Assembly: GCA_021234155.1 (NCBI GenBank)
Contig: JAJEKV010000036.1
Span: forward strand, 6,783,079-6,847,078
DNA: 64,000 nucleotides
Source: Isoetes taiwanensis
Lineage: Eukaryota > Streptophyta > Lycopodiopsida > Isoetales > Isoetaceae
Direction: 5' to 3'
Below the pieces are notes generated by a model, which made no database searches, was not told the origin of the DNA, and was given only the letters and a program-made list of their open reading frames with translations. The translations under genes and the position numbers were made by a program. This document shows positions 10,203-21,173 of this stretch, piece by piece; positions within the stretch are counted from its first letter, which is position 1, and the number at the start of each line of letters is the position of its first letter.

Positions 10203-11670
10203 TCATGGATTTAAGTAATCGTCTGCATCCACGTTTGCATCAGGGTTCACCCAATCGCCTGCTGGCCCAGGAGCGGGAGGCAGGTACTGATTAATGTCTG
10301 GTACCTCTTCACCTTCACGCGGTTCTTCTACCCCCCTCCAAAGGTCCATTTCACGTTGGGTATGGAACGTGTGAGCCATTCCATCCCTCTTGCGAGCAAT
10401 CAGAGGTGGTAAGAGAGGCATGCGTGATTGCAGGTTGAGCAATGCATACTGGCGCGCTGGTATAATATATCCATCCTCTGCTGGACAGAACCTACTACCC
10501 ATCATCCAATCCAACAAACACCTCAAATGCAGACGATGTCCACATCCCAAGGCATACCAACCAACTTGGGTCAGATTGTCCGCACACACTTAACAATATC
10601 TGAAGTCCCCATTCTTTACATCATCCCACTGGCTCTCATATAGGTATTCAGGAGGGAGGTATGCAATACCCTGCTCCTTTGACACTCTAAGGGGATCAGA
10701 ATCTAAGGCTCTGGTCAGGGTGCGCATATGCTCAACTCTCAACACCGTGTTTTTCCCTACCCAAAGCTGCAAGTTGATTCTTCGTGTCTAGTAATTCTGC
10801 AGCCATCTTGTCGTGAGCATTTGCACGGTCTTTTAAGTGCAAGTTTTGCTCTGACAGAGTGAGATTTCGACTTCTTTCATTCTCTAACTGAGCCTTCAGA
10901 TCCACCTCTTCTGTCACTGCACCTGCTGCTGGAACCCCTGCCACATCTAAAAGTTTTATGGCATCTTGAAGCAAATAGGTTATAGTCACAGGTTCATCAC
11001 CAAGAGCGCTTTCAGAATCGTTCGCGAGCTTCACTCTCTTGCTGCTACCACTACCCCTTCCTTGTTTCCATTTTCTACTAGCATAATTTACGGGCTCCCC
11101 TTTCACAATCTCATAGTACACTTGCTTGGCAAATGTCTTGCTGAATTCATGGTTTTTTATCATTGTTCCTTTCACTTGGACCCACCTCTCCAAAGCTTTA
11201 GCTCGGACTTCAGGGATCTTGCAGTCGTATGCCTTATACTTACCTGCTCTCCTGCTTGGCCAGTCGACGTCAAATTGTTTGGCGTCTATATTGGCCTCGA
11301 TACCCTCATAATCCGCTCCATGCGAGCAACAACCTGGGCCCATGTCACATGCAACTCCATGCACCTCTATAATTGTGACACCTTCTTGCTTGGCCACTTC
11401 TGCCATTGCCCTCAACCTCAACAACTCTTTTGCACGCGCTTCATTTGTTCTAGCATGTTCCTCTGCTCTCTGTAGTTGTTGTGCCCTAACCTCCGACAAT
11501 GTAGGTAAAGAAGGGAATACAAATCCATCTGGAGTTCTCAAAGAGGACGGCAAGGAGAAGTTGGCTCCTTGCCTAGTTTCATCAGCCCCTTCTCTCGCCT
11601 GATGAGAGACGAACTTCGGTTCTGTCGATGAGATGAACTCGCTTGTTGAGACATTCTTTGTGTTTGGCAC
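10203..11670 (-). pseudogene. Coiled-coil protein with RING-like C-terminus, element cargo
   Basis: Unrecognised family. The first frame (11670 to 10732) starts without a clear ATG; upstream codons run back to a TAG with no ATG. It encodes an R/E/A-rich helical stretch (SEVRAQQLQRAEEHAR), a basic middle (KWKQGRG, KRVKL, NLS-like) and a coiled coil (LKAQLENERSRNLTL). A frameshift near 10750 moves to the frame ending in a RING-like motif: C-x2-C, then LGCGHRLHLRC, then FCPAE. A TAA at 10590-10592 falls inside the C-x2-C pair, and the final Cys of a canonical CPxC is missing. The tail is proline- and acid-rich. It is antisense to and convergent with the transposase. Possibly an accessory transposon protein or a captured host gene; the E3-ligase reading is tentative. 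Confidence 0.5.
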
Positions 11671-13424
11671 TAGGTGTGTTGTTTGTTCGCTTTTCTTGAT
11701 AGGCTTTATGTTAATCTAGCAAGAAAATAAAAAAACACCTCAATATGACTTATAAATTATAAAAAAATCAAGTGCAACAAAAATGGTTATGCCAAAGATG
11801 TTTTATTAAATATATCTAAAGCAATTGTTCAATCAATAATTTTTGGGTTGCCCCTGGGCAAACCCTCGTTTGTATGGGGTTGTGGCATATCCTGAGTATA
11901 TGCTGAAATATACTCAGAATATGTTGATGACTGGTAAAAACCGATTATAGGCTGTAAATGCCAGGTAGCTTTTGTCGCTAAACAGCCACTCACGAAACCG
12001 TCTAACCGGACACCTATTAAATGGCATAAAGCTTCATCGCCAAAGCTTTGTTCCTGTTTTTGTTGGATTATTGCGCTTCGCTGCGCATCGTGTAGGTTAT
12101 CGAGCTAAATGTGGTTCTAACAAAATCAAGAACTCGTAAAATTCTTCCTCAGTAAGTTCATGGCAAAGAGCTGCAAGATTTATGTCAAACCGCTTTGCAA
12201 GATGCAGATCCGGTTTTATATTCATTAGGGTATGGAGCTCATGGATATTTGAAGTCCGGTTGTTTCCATGGGAACGTAGCCCTAAATCCCGCAGCAACAT
12301 GACCCCGCACCTAGGCAATAGTGGTGGAGGCACAACCGCTAGTGGCAGCTCCATTTCCGACGCCATTGATAGGGAAGCCATTTCTACACCTCCTACCCTG
12401 TTCTAATTCATCCTCCACTTTTCGAAGCTCCCCAGATCCAGATAGCACCTCCACGATACTGGATTGTGTGTTGAGTCTTCAAAACCTGCAAAAGACCCCA
12501 CTTTCTCTCAATAATATGTCCTGCCTTCACCGATTTGATCTTTGAAGAGTCCCCAAAGATTGTTTACGACAGAGCCATTCTTGCCATAGCCGTTCTTGAA
12601 GGGCATAGCGAGTCGTTCTTCCCATAACCGTTTTGAAGGGTAGAGCAGAGCCGGTTATGCCATCGCCGTTCTCGCCAAAGCAATGGAAAAACTTCGGCTT
12701 TTTTATCTCTTATGGAGTCGGCTTTCTTTATCTCTTTGAAGAGTCCGCAGCATTGTTTCTGGCAGAGCCGTTCTTGCCATAGCCATTCTTGTGAAGGGCA
12801 TAACAGAGCCGCTTCTTCCATAGCCGTTTTGAAAAACAAAATCAAGAACTCGCTTGATAAATTGCGGGTTATCGAAAATTCTTCCTCGGCAAGTTCATGG
12901 CAAAGAGCCGCAAGATTTATGTCAAATTTGAAGAGAGAGGAAAACAAGTATGCCGGAATTGTAATGCTCCTGCACTTTTGCATCTATTGGGGTTTTTCGC
13001 CTGCTCGCCTTGCAAGGCTATTCAACCACCCTGACTTCGAAAATCGACTTTTTTCGAGATTCTTGGCCCAGAAGTTTTTGAATGCTCGGTTTAAACTTTG
13101 TGACTGAAATAAAAGTATCTTATATATGTAGAATGCATGGAAGATGTGCACCTTTTAGCAACTTCCCTAACGTTTCACGATCATAGATGCGGCAATGTTA
13201 ATGCCATTCCATGAAAGGCGTTTGCCAAGATGCATTTGATCAATAGCTTTACCACTAAATAACAGACCTACTTTCGCCTACATAAAAACGTGACAAGATA
13301 GATAGCAAGGGCTACCTTTTGAGATTTATTGGATCAGTTGTCATGAAGTTACATATGTGCTATAGTGGATTAAATGTCATGATTTTGGACACTATGCTTT
13401 ACGCTTAAATTCCCTTTCATTCAG
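11671..13424. other. Intergenic cargo segment with duplicated ORF-like pieces
   Basis: No recognisable gene. A 75-90 bp segment is duplicated directly at 12117-12190 and 12838-12927; both copies encode, on the minus strand, FDINLAALCHEL.EEEF. Between them (about 12560-12830) CATAGCCGTTCTTGAAGGG-like motifs repeat imperfectly. An inverted CTGAGTATAT/ATATACTCAG pair lies near 11893-11920. It may be shards of an unknown captured gene. Confidence 0.4.
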
Positions 13425-13691
13425 AAAAGGAATTTGATATAGATATCAAAGATTTGGAGAAACGCTATAAGGATCTGCAGAAGAAACTTCCCATTTCCAA
13501 GGTGCTTCCCATTTTTATTTCCTCTCATAGCATGTAGTATTTTCATGGCGGTGCTTATGATTACGCTTGTGCTTTAACCATTATTAAGGTGATAATTTTA
13601 TGTGTAGAGAGAGCAAAATTATTCAGCAGTCGATCAGCATGTTATCGTGGCATATCGGACACTATTGAAGCCTCATTCGGCTACATATCTG
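13425..13691 (+). pseudogene. HSCB-like Fe-S co-chaperone J-domain fragment (two exons)
   Basis: Exon 13425-13501 follows an AG and ends at GT; it reads KEFDIDIKDLEKRYKDLQKK, the HscB J-domain helix II pattern. Exon 13608-13691, flanked by TAG and GT, reads NYSAVDQHVIVAYRTLLKP followed by HSATYL, matching the conserved E-Q-S...AYRTL.KPLSRA.YL block. HSCB hands Fe-S clusters over together with mitochondrial HSP70. The HPD-bearing end of the first exon is replaced by PISK, and neither the N-terminal zinc finger nor the C-terminal HSCB domain was found. It is most likely a captured fragment inside the hAT element. Confidence 0.65.
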
Positions 13692-16600
13692 GTACACCTT
13701 TGTTGGTCTATTTTCAGATATTTTAGAGTAAATATAGTAGATGAGTGGACATAGTTATTGTTTATGGCAATCGTTATATTGATCTATGTAATACCACGGG
13801 CATATTAAATTGTGGTCTCTAGCTTTGCGCCTTAATCAGATCATAGTTTGTTGCGGTACCGGAGCTTCATGGATGTGACCGGAAGGAGAGGGAAGTGTCG
13901 ATGATCCGTAAGTTACCGATGGAGGTATGCTACCCTTTGCCTCTCCGTATCACAATCGGTGAGGTGCTCCATTGTCTTCCCAACTTGCCGCTAAGAAGGT
14001 TCTATAAACTTTTTTCACCGAAAAAATGCGGGGATCATGAGTACATGGCTTATTTAGGCTACCTTGATTTGATGTAGCCATGTCATTTGGAGAGAGATCA
14101 CAAATATTTCTCGAGGCCATCACGAAAAGCTCACCATCTCGCAAGATGTGCTACAATTATTTTTATCAGATTTAGATGGATTATGGACAGTGAGTGGACT
14201 ATGTGGAGATTGAAGATGGATTCTCGCTTAGGACAAAACATTATGTGAAAGTTCAGAGGGTTATGCTAACATTCAAAGTCTTAAAACGCTGTAAGTTTGA
14301 TGGAAAGAATAGTGAAAGATTTCACAACAGTACAAGTTACGAGAACCTGACCATAGCAGCTATAAAAGATCGAAAAACAAACGCATAAGTTCACTTTTTT
14401 TATCGAGGATTATCCAAGTATACAAAATAAAGGCACAAAATATTGGCTTTTACCCCGATTTAAATGTGGTAATTCAAATGGATCAAGTATGTTCTACAAT
14501 TGAGATTTGGCTCTTTTGTTTTGGGAACAAATGTGATATCTATAAAATTTTGTGAAGGTTCAGGCAAGGAGGAAATTTTACCGTTAATTTGTCACAAATT
14601 TAATAAAACCTTTACAAATAACGGAAGGCTTTTCAAAGTCACAATTTGCTATTAAAATATATTTTAAACAATGGACAAAATGACACATTCTTTGTCTAGA
14701 TATTTTGTGCAGCCTTTCTAAATTTAATTTATGTAATATGTAAATGCAGCATTTCTAAGCTTATTAACCAGCGAATTTGTCAAGTTCATAGCCAATGTAT
14801 TTGGCCAATTTGTGTAGTATGTAAATTCTTTACACATCAATGAGAATTAGATGTTACAACATGTGATTGTATTGTTAGAATATTTACTTTAAACATTGTA
14901 AATAGCATGTGTACAATTCAATATTTCTATTTCCACTTCTTGATTATGAAATAAAAAAAGGCAATGTCGAAGAAAGGCAATGACAACAGACCCAACTTAC
15001 GTGTTCCCCAACTTATGCCCAAGAACGCCGGGCAATCAGAACTTCAAAAATATATAGATGGCCTATATTTGGCTTACAAGTTATTTCGGCGGTCCCGAGA
15101 TAGTCCATGGTCATCTTGCCCGCTTTTTCCCTTTCTTTTGTTCGAAAGCAACTTCGTTACACGGAGCCGATCACGCCTGCTACAATGCCAAGCTTCAGAT
15201 TATGGTGGAAGCTAGCGAGCACATTGCGATTTGCTTGCTTATTCATAAGGTTTTTAATAAGGTATTCCGTTATTTACTTTGAAGAGTGGATGATGGAAGT
15301 AGAAGCAGGATAACTTAAGACCCGGCTTTGAAGATAGCAAATTGTTAATAAGTTCACATGTGTGAGAAATGACTTCATATCAATAAAGACCACATATCCT
15401 TGACAAAGTTCCCAACATTTGCCCAAGGGGGCGCCACCTTGTGGAACCCGCCAAAACCACGCATCAATGGGAGGGGGCAATTTTTTACGCTTTTCCGTGA
15501 CGTGATACTAGGGGTCATAGGGTTTTGGGGTTTTGGCTATAAAGTATTGTTACCATTTTGCCACCATCACCGCTGGCATCCCCTATACCGCAACTTACCC
15601 GAACCGTGGTCCCGGTTCTAAACCTAATCATGCAATGGGAAGCATTGGGGTTCAAAATTATGGATTATGATCATGATGAAGCTACAATGTCTCTCAAGGC
15701 AGAGGTAATAAACTCAAACTTCTTTCTTGAACATTAATTTTAAGGAATAGGTCAAATTCAGCCTCACAAATTTTATGGCGGATGGACAGGCATGTAACAA
15801 GTCGGCTTTTAGTCTTGAAGCACCGGCAACATGCGGTAAACCAGTCATCTCTCTTCAATGAATCATGCAAAGAATGAGTCAATATACGTGATTTCTATTT
15901 CTTATGTCACAGTTAAACCACAACTGGTCTCATTACTTCCGTGATATGCAGAGAATGAACCAACATACACGACATTTAGGTTTCTTATGCCACAAAAAGC
16001 CACTAACTTACTACAGCTTCATTGACTCGCTTCTTCCACCCATCTTCTATGTAGTTGCAAATAAAATTGCCGCTTTTGCCGAGGTAGAACCAAGAACCGA
16101 GACTCCATGGCGTTGGCAACAGCTACGTATGATTGTTTAACATCATAAAGATCCAACAAAAGACAGCCAACATGATAAGGATTTTGTGTCCAAATATGTA
16201 TGTAAAAATGGGACTCTTCTTCCAAAATATGGACCACTCTATAGTACTAAAAACCGCTATTAGGCATAAGTGTCACATACTAATAATGCAGCTCAAAATC
16301 ACCATTTCAACAACAACAACGTGTGGTCCGCTAGTTCTTCCAAGACATCCTCTCGAAACGCTTAAAAGATCTCGATGTATCACCGGTAGTGATCATGCGC
16401 ATGGTCTCAACCATTTTTAATGCAAATGAGAAATGTATTAAACTATTCGCATTCTATCTCTTTTTTAGTTGTGTTAGAAAGGCATTAACCTTCTCACTTT
16501 TGTAATTTCTTCAATTTCCAATATGATTTGAGGGATTTGAGAGACATATGTCGCTTAAGAACGAGCCTTGCTAGGCATCTCGAGGTCAAGGTCCGCATAT

Positions 16601-17580
16601 AAAGGAACCAATTGTTTCCATAAATCATGCCATAAATTTAACTATAAAGCCAGGTCCTATATTGCATGCTTGAAGGTATGGGACAACAATAACTAGCATT
16701 GTCCTGCCCCAAGGTTTGCATCCTCGCACTCCCACACACCTGTGAGATCCGGGACATTACCGTAATGTGTGATTAGAACTATAAGGTCTCAAGGGCAGAT
16801 CTTAGATTTGCCTAGCGAGTACTACCCATCATAAATATTCTAACTTACAAGCACCAAAAATGGTGGTGATACAATATGAAGCAACATGGTAGGATGTGCC
16901 TCCCGACTCTTGAGATGAAGGTAGGTTTTCGTAGCTATGTGGTAAAGCACTTGGTTGGCCTCAATAAGGTGTTTCGGTTTGCTACTCCCGTGGTTAAGGT
17001 CGCCTCACTATTTTTACATTCATGACATCTTTGGGATTTTGGCATCAATGGAACAGCCATTAGACGCTTAAAGGCATCACTCCTTGACACGAGTGTGCAA
17101 AGGCCATACGTAAATATAATGTAGGAAGTTCTAATACATGCAAGATGTTGCACACCCCTGCGGTCATTATTCTTGTTGCAATATTCAGTTGGGACCTCTT
17201 GCCTTTGACCCTTGTTCAAAACTTGATGGGAACTAAGGTGTAAACTAGTTCGAAGGAAAGATTGAGCACTCCTTTAACATAAATGCCAACGCACCGACAT
17301 TGACGACCACCGAAAAACTCTGGCTATGATGTGACCGGAATAAATCCATGGTGAAGACAAGAACCTTACAGTGTATGCGCATATATGAGCTTAGTTCAGA
17401 CTTCACTGCGTTGTATTGGCTTTTGATGGATTAGGCTCCCAATGGTGTCTCATCCGTAAGTGTGTTACAAAATGACCGAGGGATGATAACGCCTCTCCCC
17501 AGTACATGGTCTATTCAAAAGGTTAGTTCAAAGGCTTATTAGTGTTATGTCATAATATCCAATGGTTGTTTAAACTTCAG
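13692..17580. other. Cargo segment without recognised genes
   Basis: Only short frames. A few exon-like pieces bounded by plausible AG/GT occur, for example about 15634-15703 reading ALGFKIMDYDHDEATMSLKA. I cannot assign them. Composition is AT-rich and intron-like. No TIRs or long repeats were noticed. Confidence 0.35.
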
Positions 17581-18057
17581 GACAAAAAAAAATTTGCTGC
17601 GGCTGCAGCGAAAGGGCCTGAAGGAAAACGAACACGCAGAGAGCGTGGTGAGCTGGAGGATATTGTGTTCAAATTGTTTGAGAGGCAAACCAAGGCGTTG
17701 AAAAACAACTTGTGCGAGAAACAGAACCAACCAGGTTGTAAGCTTCTTCCAAAGACAAATTAACGTCTACACAATAATAATGTCATCTTTTGAAGAACCT
17801 CTCATCTACAGAAATTTGTTGCCATTGTTCAAGTGGAAGTTCTTCCCTTGGCCCAATTTTTTGCTTAGGCATGCAGCTAAAGCGTCTCTTAGTAGTCTGA
17901 AAGCGCTAATTGTATTTTTGTACAGGCTTTCTTGAAGGAAATTTTGAATGACTTATGCATTTACAATAAACGAGGAACCAAGCAAGGCACATACGAGCTC
18001 AAGCCCGAGTTTCGGCGAGCATCTACTGCAGAAGAAGCAGCAGAGCCTGCAGAATAG
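17581..18057 (+). pseudogene. TFIIF beta (RAP30) C-terminal fragment (two exons)
   Basis: Exon 17581-17734 (after CAG, before GT) reads KRTRRERGELEDIVFKLFER, the conserved start of the TFIIF-beta winged helix. Exon 17926-18057 reads FLKEILNDLCIYNKRGTKQG, then TYELKPEFR, ending at TAG 18055-18057. TFIIF beta recruits RNA polymerase II in the preinitiation complex. The stretch after LFERQ is altered compared with the family and the two exons do not join in phase, so at least one indel is present. N-terminal exons were not found within the preceding 4 kb. A captured, decayed fragment is the best reading. Confidence 0.72.
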
Positions 18058-20098
18058 GTTAGAGGTTGTACATAGATGGAACTTTTTTGTATGCTATCAA
18101 TCGAAGGCAAGAGCGACCTTATACATGTTTTTGATTGACATTTGTACCATATAAAGTGAACAATGCATTTTGGAATAAGATCAGCCTATTTGACTGTTTC
18201 TAACTAGTGGCATATTGGTTCCAGCTATTTGTTCCATTGTGTTCTTGCCCAGCGTAATGCAGCTGCATTGAACTGAAAATACTCACTCCTTTGGGGGATT
18301 ATGACAAAGATTATCATGGTCCATTTGGGCAAATGGAAATTATTTCAATTATTTTATTGCTCAAACTGAGCATTCTTATTACATCTGACCCATCGCACTT
18401 TACTTACCGGTGCAAAGGCTACATAATTCTGGTTGTTTTTATCATTGGGTGGGGAGACTAAAATATTTCCATGAGGAATAGAATGCTTAAAGTTATGGTC
18501 TGCAATATCTATATGCTTATTTACCTTGGTCTTTGCATCATAGGTCCGTGTTTTGCAAGAAGTGAAAGAAATCTATCAAGCTAGGTTAGATGTTCTCGGG
18601 GTTTGTTGTTGGGACTCTCGTCTTGCGGGTAAGTTGTGCTATTATTCTGTGTCTTTCTGCATAGCTAGTTATTTGGATGACATTTACATTGGGAATCTTC
18701 AGGTAAGAAATGGTGCAAATGAACAAAGCATCCTAAAGCATGTGCATAGCATATATAATGACATTGGGGTTCGTGATATTCAAAGGTGCAAATTGAGGTT
18801 GATCAAACATAAAAGTTGTTAGATTGATGTGATTGATTACAAGTGATCTTAAAAGTAAGTTGTAAGGTGGATATATTTTTCGAATTGGTTCATGTCCCAT
18901 TAGTCATAAAAGTACTAGTTTATGCTTGCAAAGATGCCAATTTCGACTATCACAGGTTCATGCATGGTGGGATCATTTAGACCGTGTATAAGATATTGTG
19001 TGATATCTTTAGTCTATAGTGCAATGGAGATGCATTGAACTGAGATTTCATTCAAATCATACATGCATAACACGAGTCAGCTTTTTGAAGAAGCAAATCG
19101 TCCTTAACTGGCAAATTCTCCTTGTAAGGGCCTAATGAGCTGTTAGGGTGGGCCAAGGGCGCGCAAGGAGAAAATGCTTGTTGAAAGCAACTGTGCAGGC
19201 GGCAATTCCCAGTTGTAATTGCAGGCTGAAAGTAGGCATTGTGATAGAGATCAAGAGACAGGTTTCTTAGAGAGAGATGCAAGGGTTGCATTACTTTGGC
19301 GTTACATGCTCGTATCTTCCCTCAAACTTCCTAGTGTTTGTTGATTGTTTGATCAATATACGTAGGGGAGGGTGCCTATGATGAAATTGAAAGGAAACAA
19401 ACTTTATTACGATGGGTTTAACTTTTTTTTAACCTCCCCTTTTGACATTACCTTTGGGTCTTTTAGTTTATGATAAATTTGAACATTGCTACCAAGGTTG
19501 TATGTTAAGAGGCTAATTTTAATCCAATAAGACAACATGCATTCTTCAACGGACCATTAACTGCCCATCAAATGCCCACATGGACCTTTAATAGCCTGCC
19601 TACTTTGGTGAGATGACAACATTTTAACAACAATTCAATATACCATTAAGTGCCCATCAAGTGCCCAATGGCCTCCTTGCTTGGTGAGGTGACAACAGTT
19701 TAACAACAATTGGATGAGGTAATAACAATTTAACAACAATTTTTGTGTAGAAAAATCATCAACATGTGCATAACACAAAGAATTTGAACCCTTGATAACA
19801 TTTGCTATTGGTCCAATACGAATTTCGGAATCAACACAAATGTTGAAAATAAAAGTTTTTATTTGAATATGGCTCCACAGCATTTGCACCTATTTGGACT
19901 CACTATGAGGAGATCGTCAGCCTTTGAATATGGCTCCACAGCATTTGCACCTATTTGGACTCACTATGAGGAGTTCGTTCAACCCTAATCAATCATTTGA
20001 TGTGATGATGAACATAACTGCAGTGGGAGTGCTAGTATCTTACATTCAAGAAATATTGAATATGCAGGCTCAATTGTGCCCATGATCATCACTCAGCA
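18058..20098. other. Cargo intergenic segment with local duplications
   Basis: No gene recognised. About 18544-18600 reads VLQEVKEIYQARLDVLG in an open frame and may be an orphan exon. A block around 19555-19740 carries repeated ATTAA.TGCCCATCAA.TGCCC and GATGACAACA.TTTAACAACAATT motifs. A 51-bp perfect direct repeat lies at 19862-19912 and 19923-19973 (period 61). Confidence 0.4.
19862..19973. repeat. 51-bp perfect tandem duplication
   Basis: The segment starting TTTGAATATGGCTCCACAG at 19862 is repeated without change from 19923. A 10-bp spacer separates the copies. Perfect identity points to a recent local duplication. Confidence 0.85.
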
Positions 20099-20964
20099 AT
20101 GTACAATATATATACAAGTTATTTAATACGTCTACGGCGCACATTTCAAAACATTCTATTTTGGATTTTTTGCAACACTTCTAAGAAAAAAATTATTTTT
20201 AGAGTGAGGTCTCCTTTTCAATTGATTTTCCTTTTTTATAACAAGAAAAAAAAAAGACAAAACAAAGAGACTCAAAGTTCAGAAAACAAGATCTTTACAG
20301 TAGAAGGAGGTACACTAAGGGAGATTGAAGATTCTGGTTCTCAGGAAGAGATGCTGACAACTGGGCCTTCTTTGTCATATATATTGCCTCAAGAACCTTC
20401 TATTGTAATGAAAGAAAACCCATATGGTTCCCAGTTGCATAACTCCATTGATGAACTGTTTCCAAACCAAAGTACATTCGAGAAGATCTACGTGGAAGCA
20501 ACGCTAGTACTGAAGAATGATGATAAGCCATCAGTGCAGGTATTTATTGCAGCCCTCTCTCCTGCTTATGAGTCAGATGGCTGAACTTGTGTCCAATTTT
20601 CTCAGGAAAAGGGAGGTCTTGCCAATTCAGCTTCTCGTAAAAGTCCAGATTTTAATAATTTGTGGAAAAACAGCTTTTGGGTACCTGTTGCAGCAGGTGT
20701 GGTTGCTTTCCTAGGAGCACTGCTTTTAGCTAATCCAAGGTAACTCTGTGCAGTATGAGACCTTGCCTGGTAGAACTAAAGTGACACATGATTCAATGTA
20801 TTTTCAGGGCACCATCATGTTATGAAGTTAGAGAAGGAGATATATTATCAGCATTTACTCGACGAACTGGGAAGAGCGGGTGGAAGGAATTAGCTCAACT
20901 CAATCCCCAGTTGAAGAATCCAGATCTTATATATCCAAGTGAGAGGCTGAAGCTATGTAATTAA
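20099..20964 (+). CDS. LysM-domain membrane protein, 3' part (three exons)
   Basis: An acidic exon ends at 20539 (KNDDKPSVQ, then GT). Exon 20606-20739 encodes FWVPVAAGVVAFLGALLLA, a membrane segment. Exon 20808-20964 encodes a LysM domain: CYEVREGDILSAFTRR, then WKELAQLNPQLKNPDLIYP, ending at TAA 20962-20964. All splice sites are AG/GT and the phases join, so this part is undamaged. LysM domains bind GlcNAc polymers; a single C-terminal LysM after a membrane helix occurs in small plant LysM proteins. The 5' limit is uncertain: the frame is open from 20099 but no convincing start or signal peptide is seen. It lies inside the hAT element, so it is either captured host sequence or a partial gene. 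Confidence 0.65.
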
Positions 20965-21173
20965 CATATCTTGAGCTGCATCAAAATGATTCTATGGAAA
21001 AGCTCAACATGTGTTTTCAGTAACACATGCTTGCAAGAATATAGTAGTATATATGTTTACATAATGAAGTAATCCAGTCATGCCAAAATATGACTTTGAA
21101 TGGCCATGGAGGGCAACCCTCCGTGCGCAGCACCTTGTTTTGGTTGCATACAAGAGAGCTTATAAATGGCACG

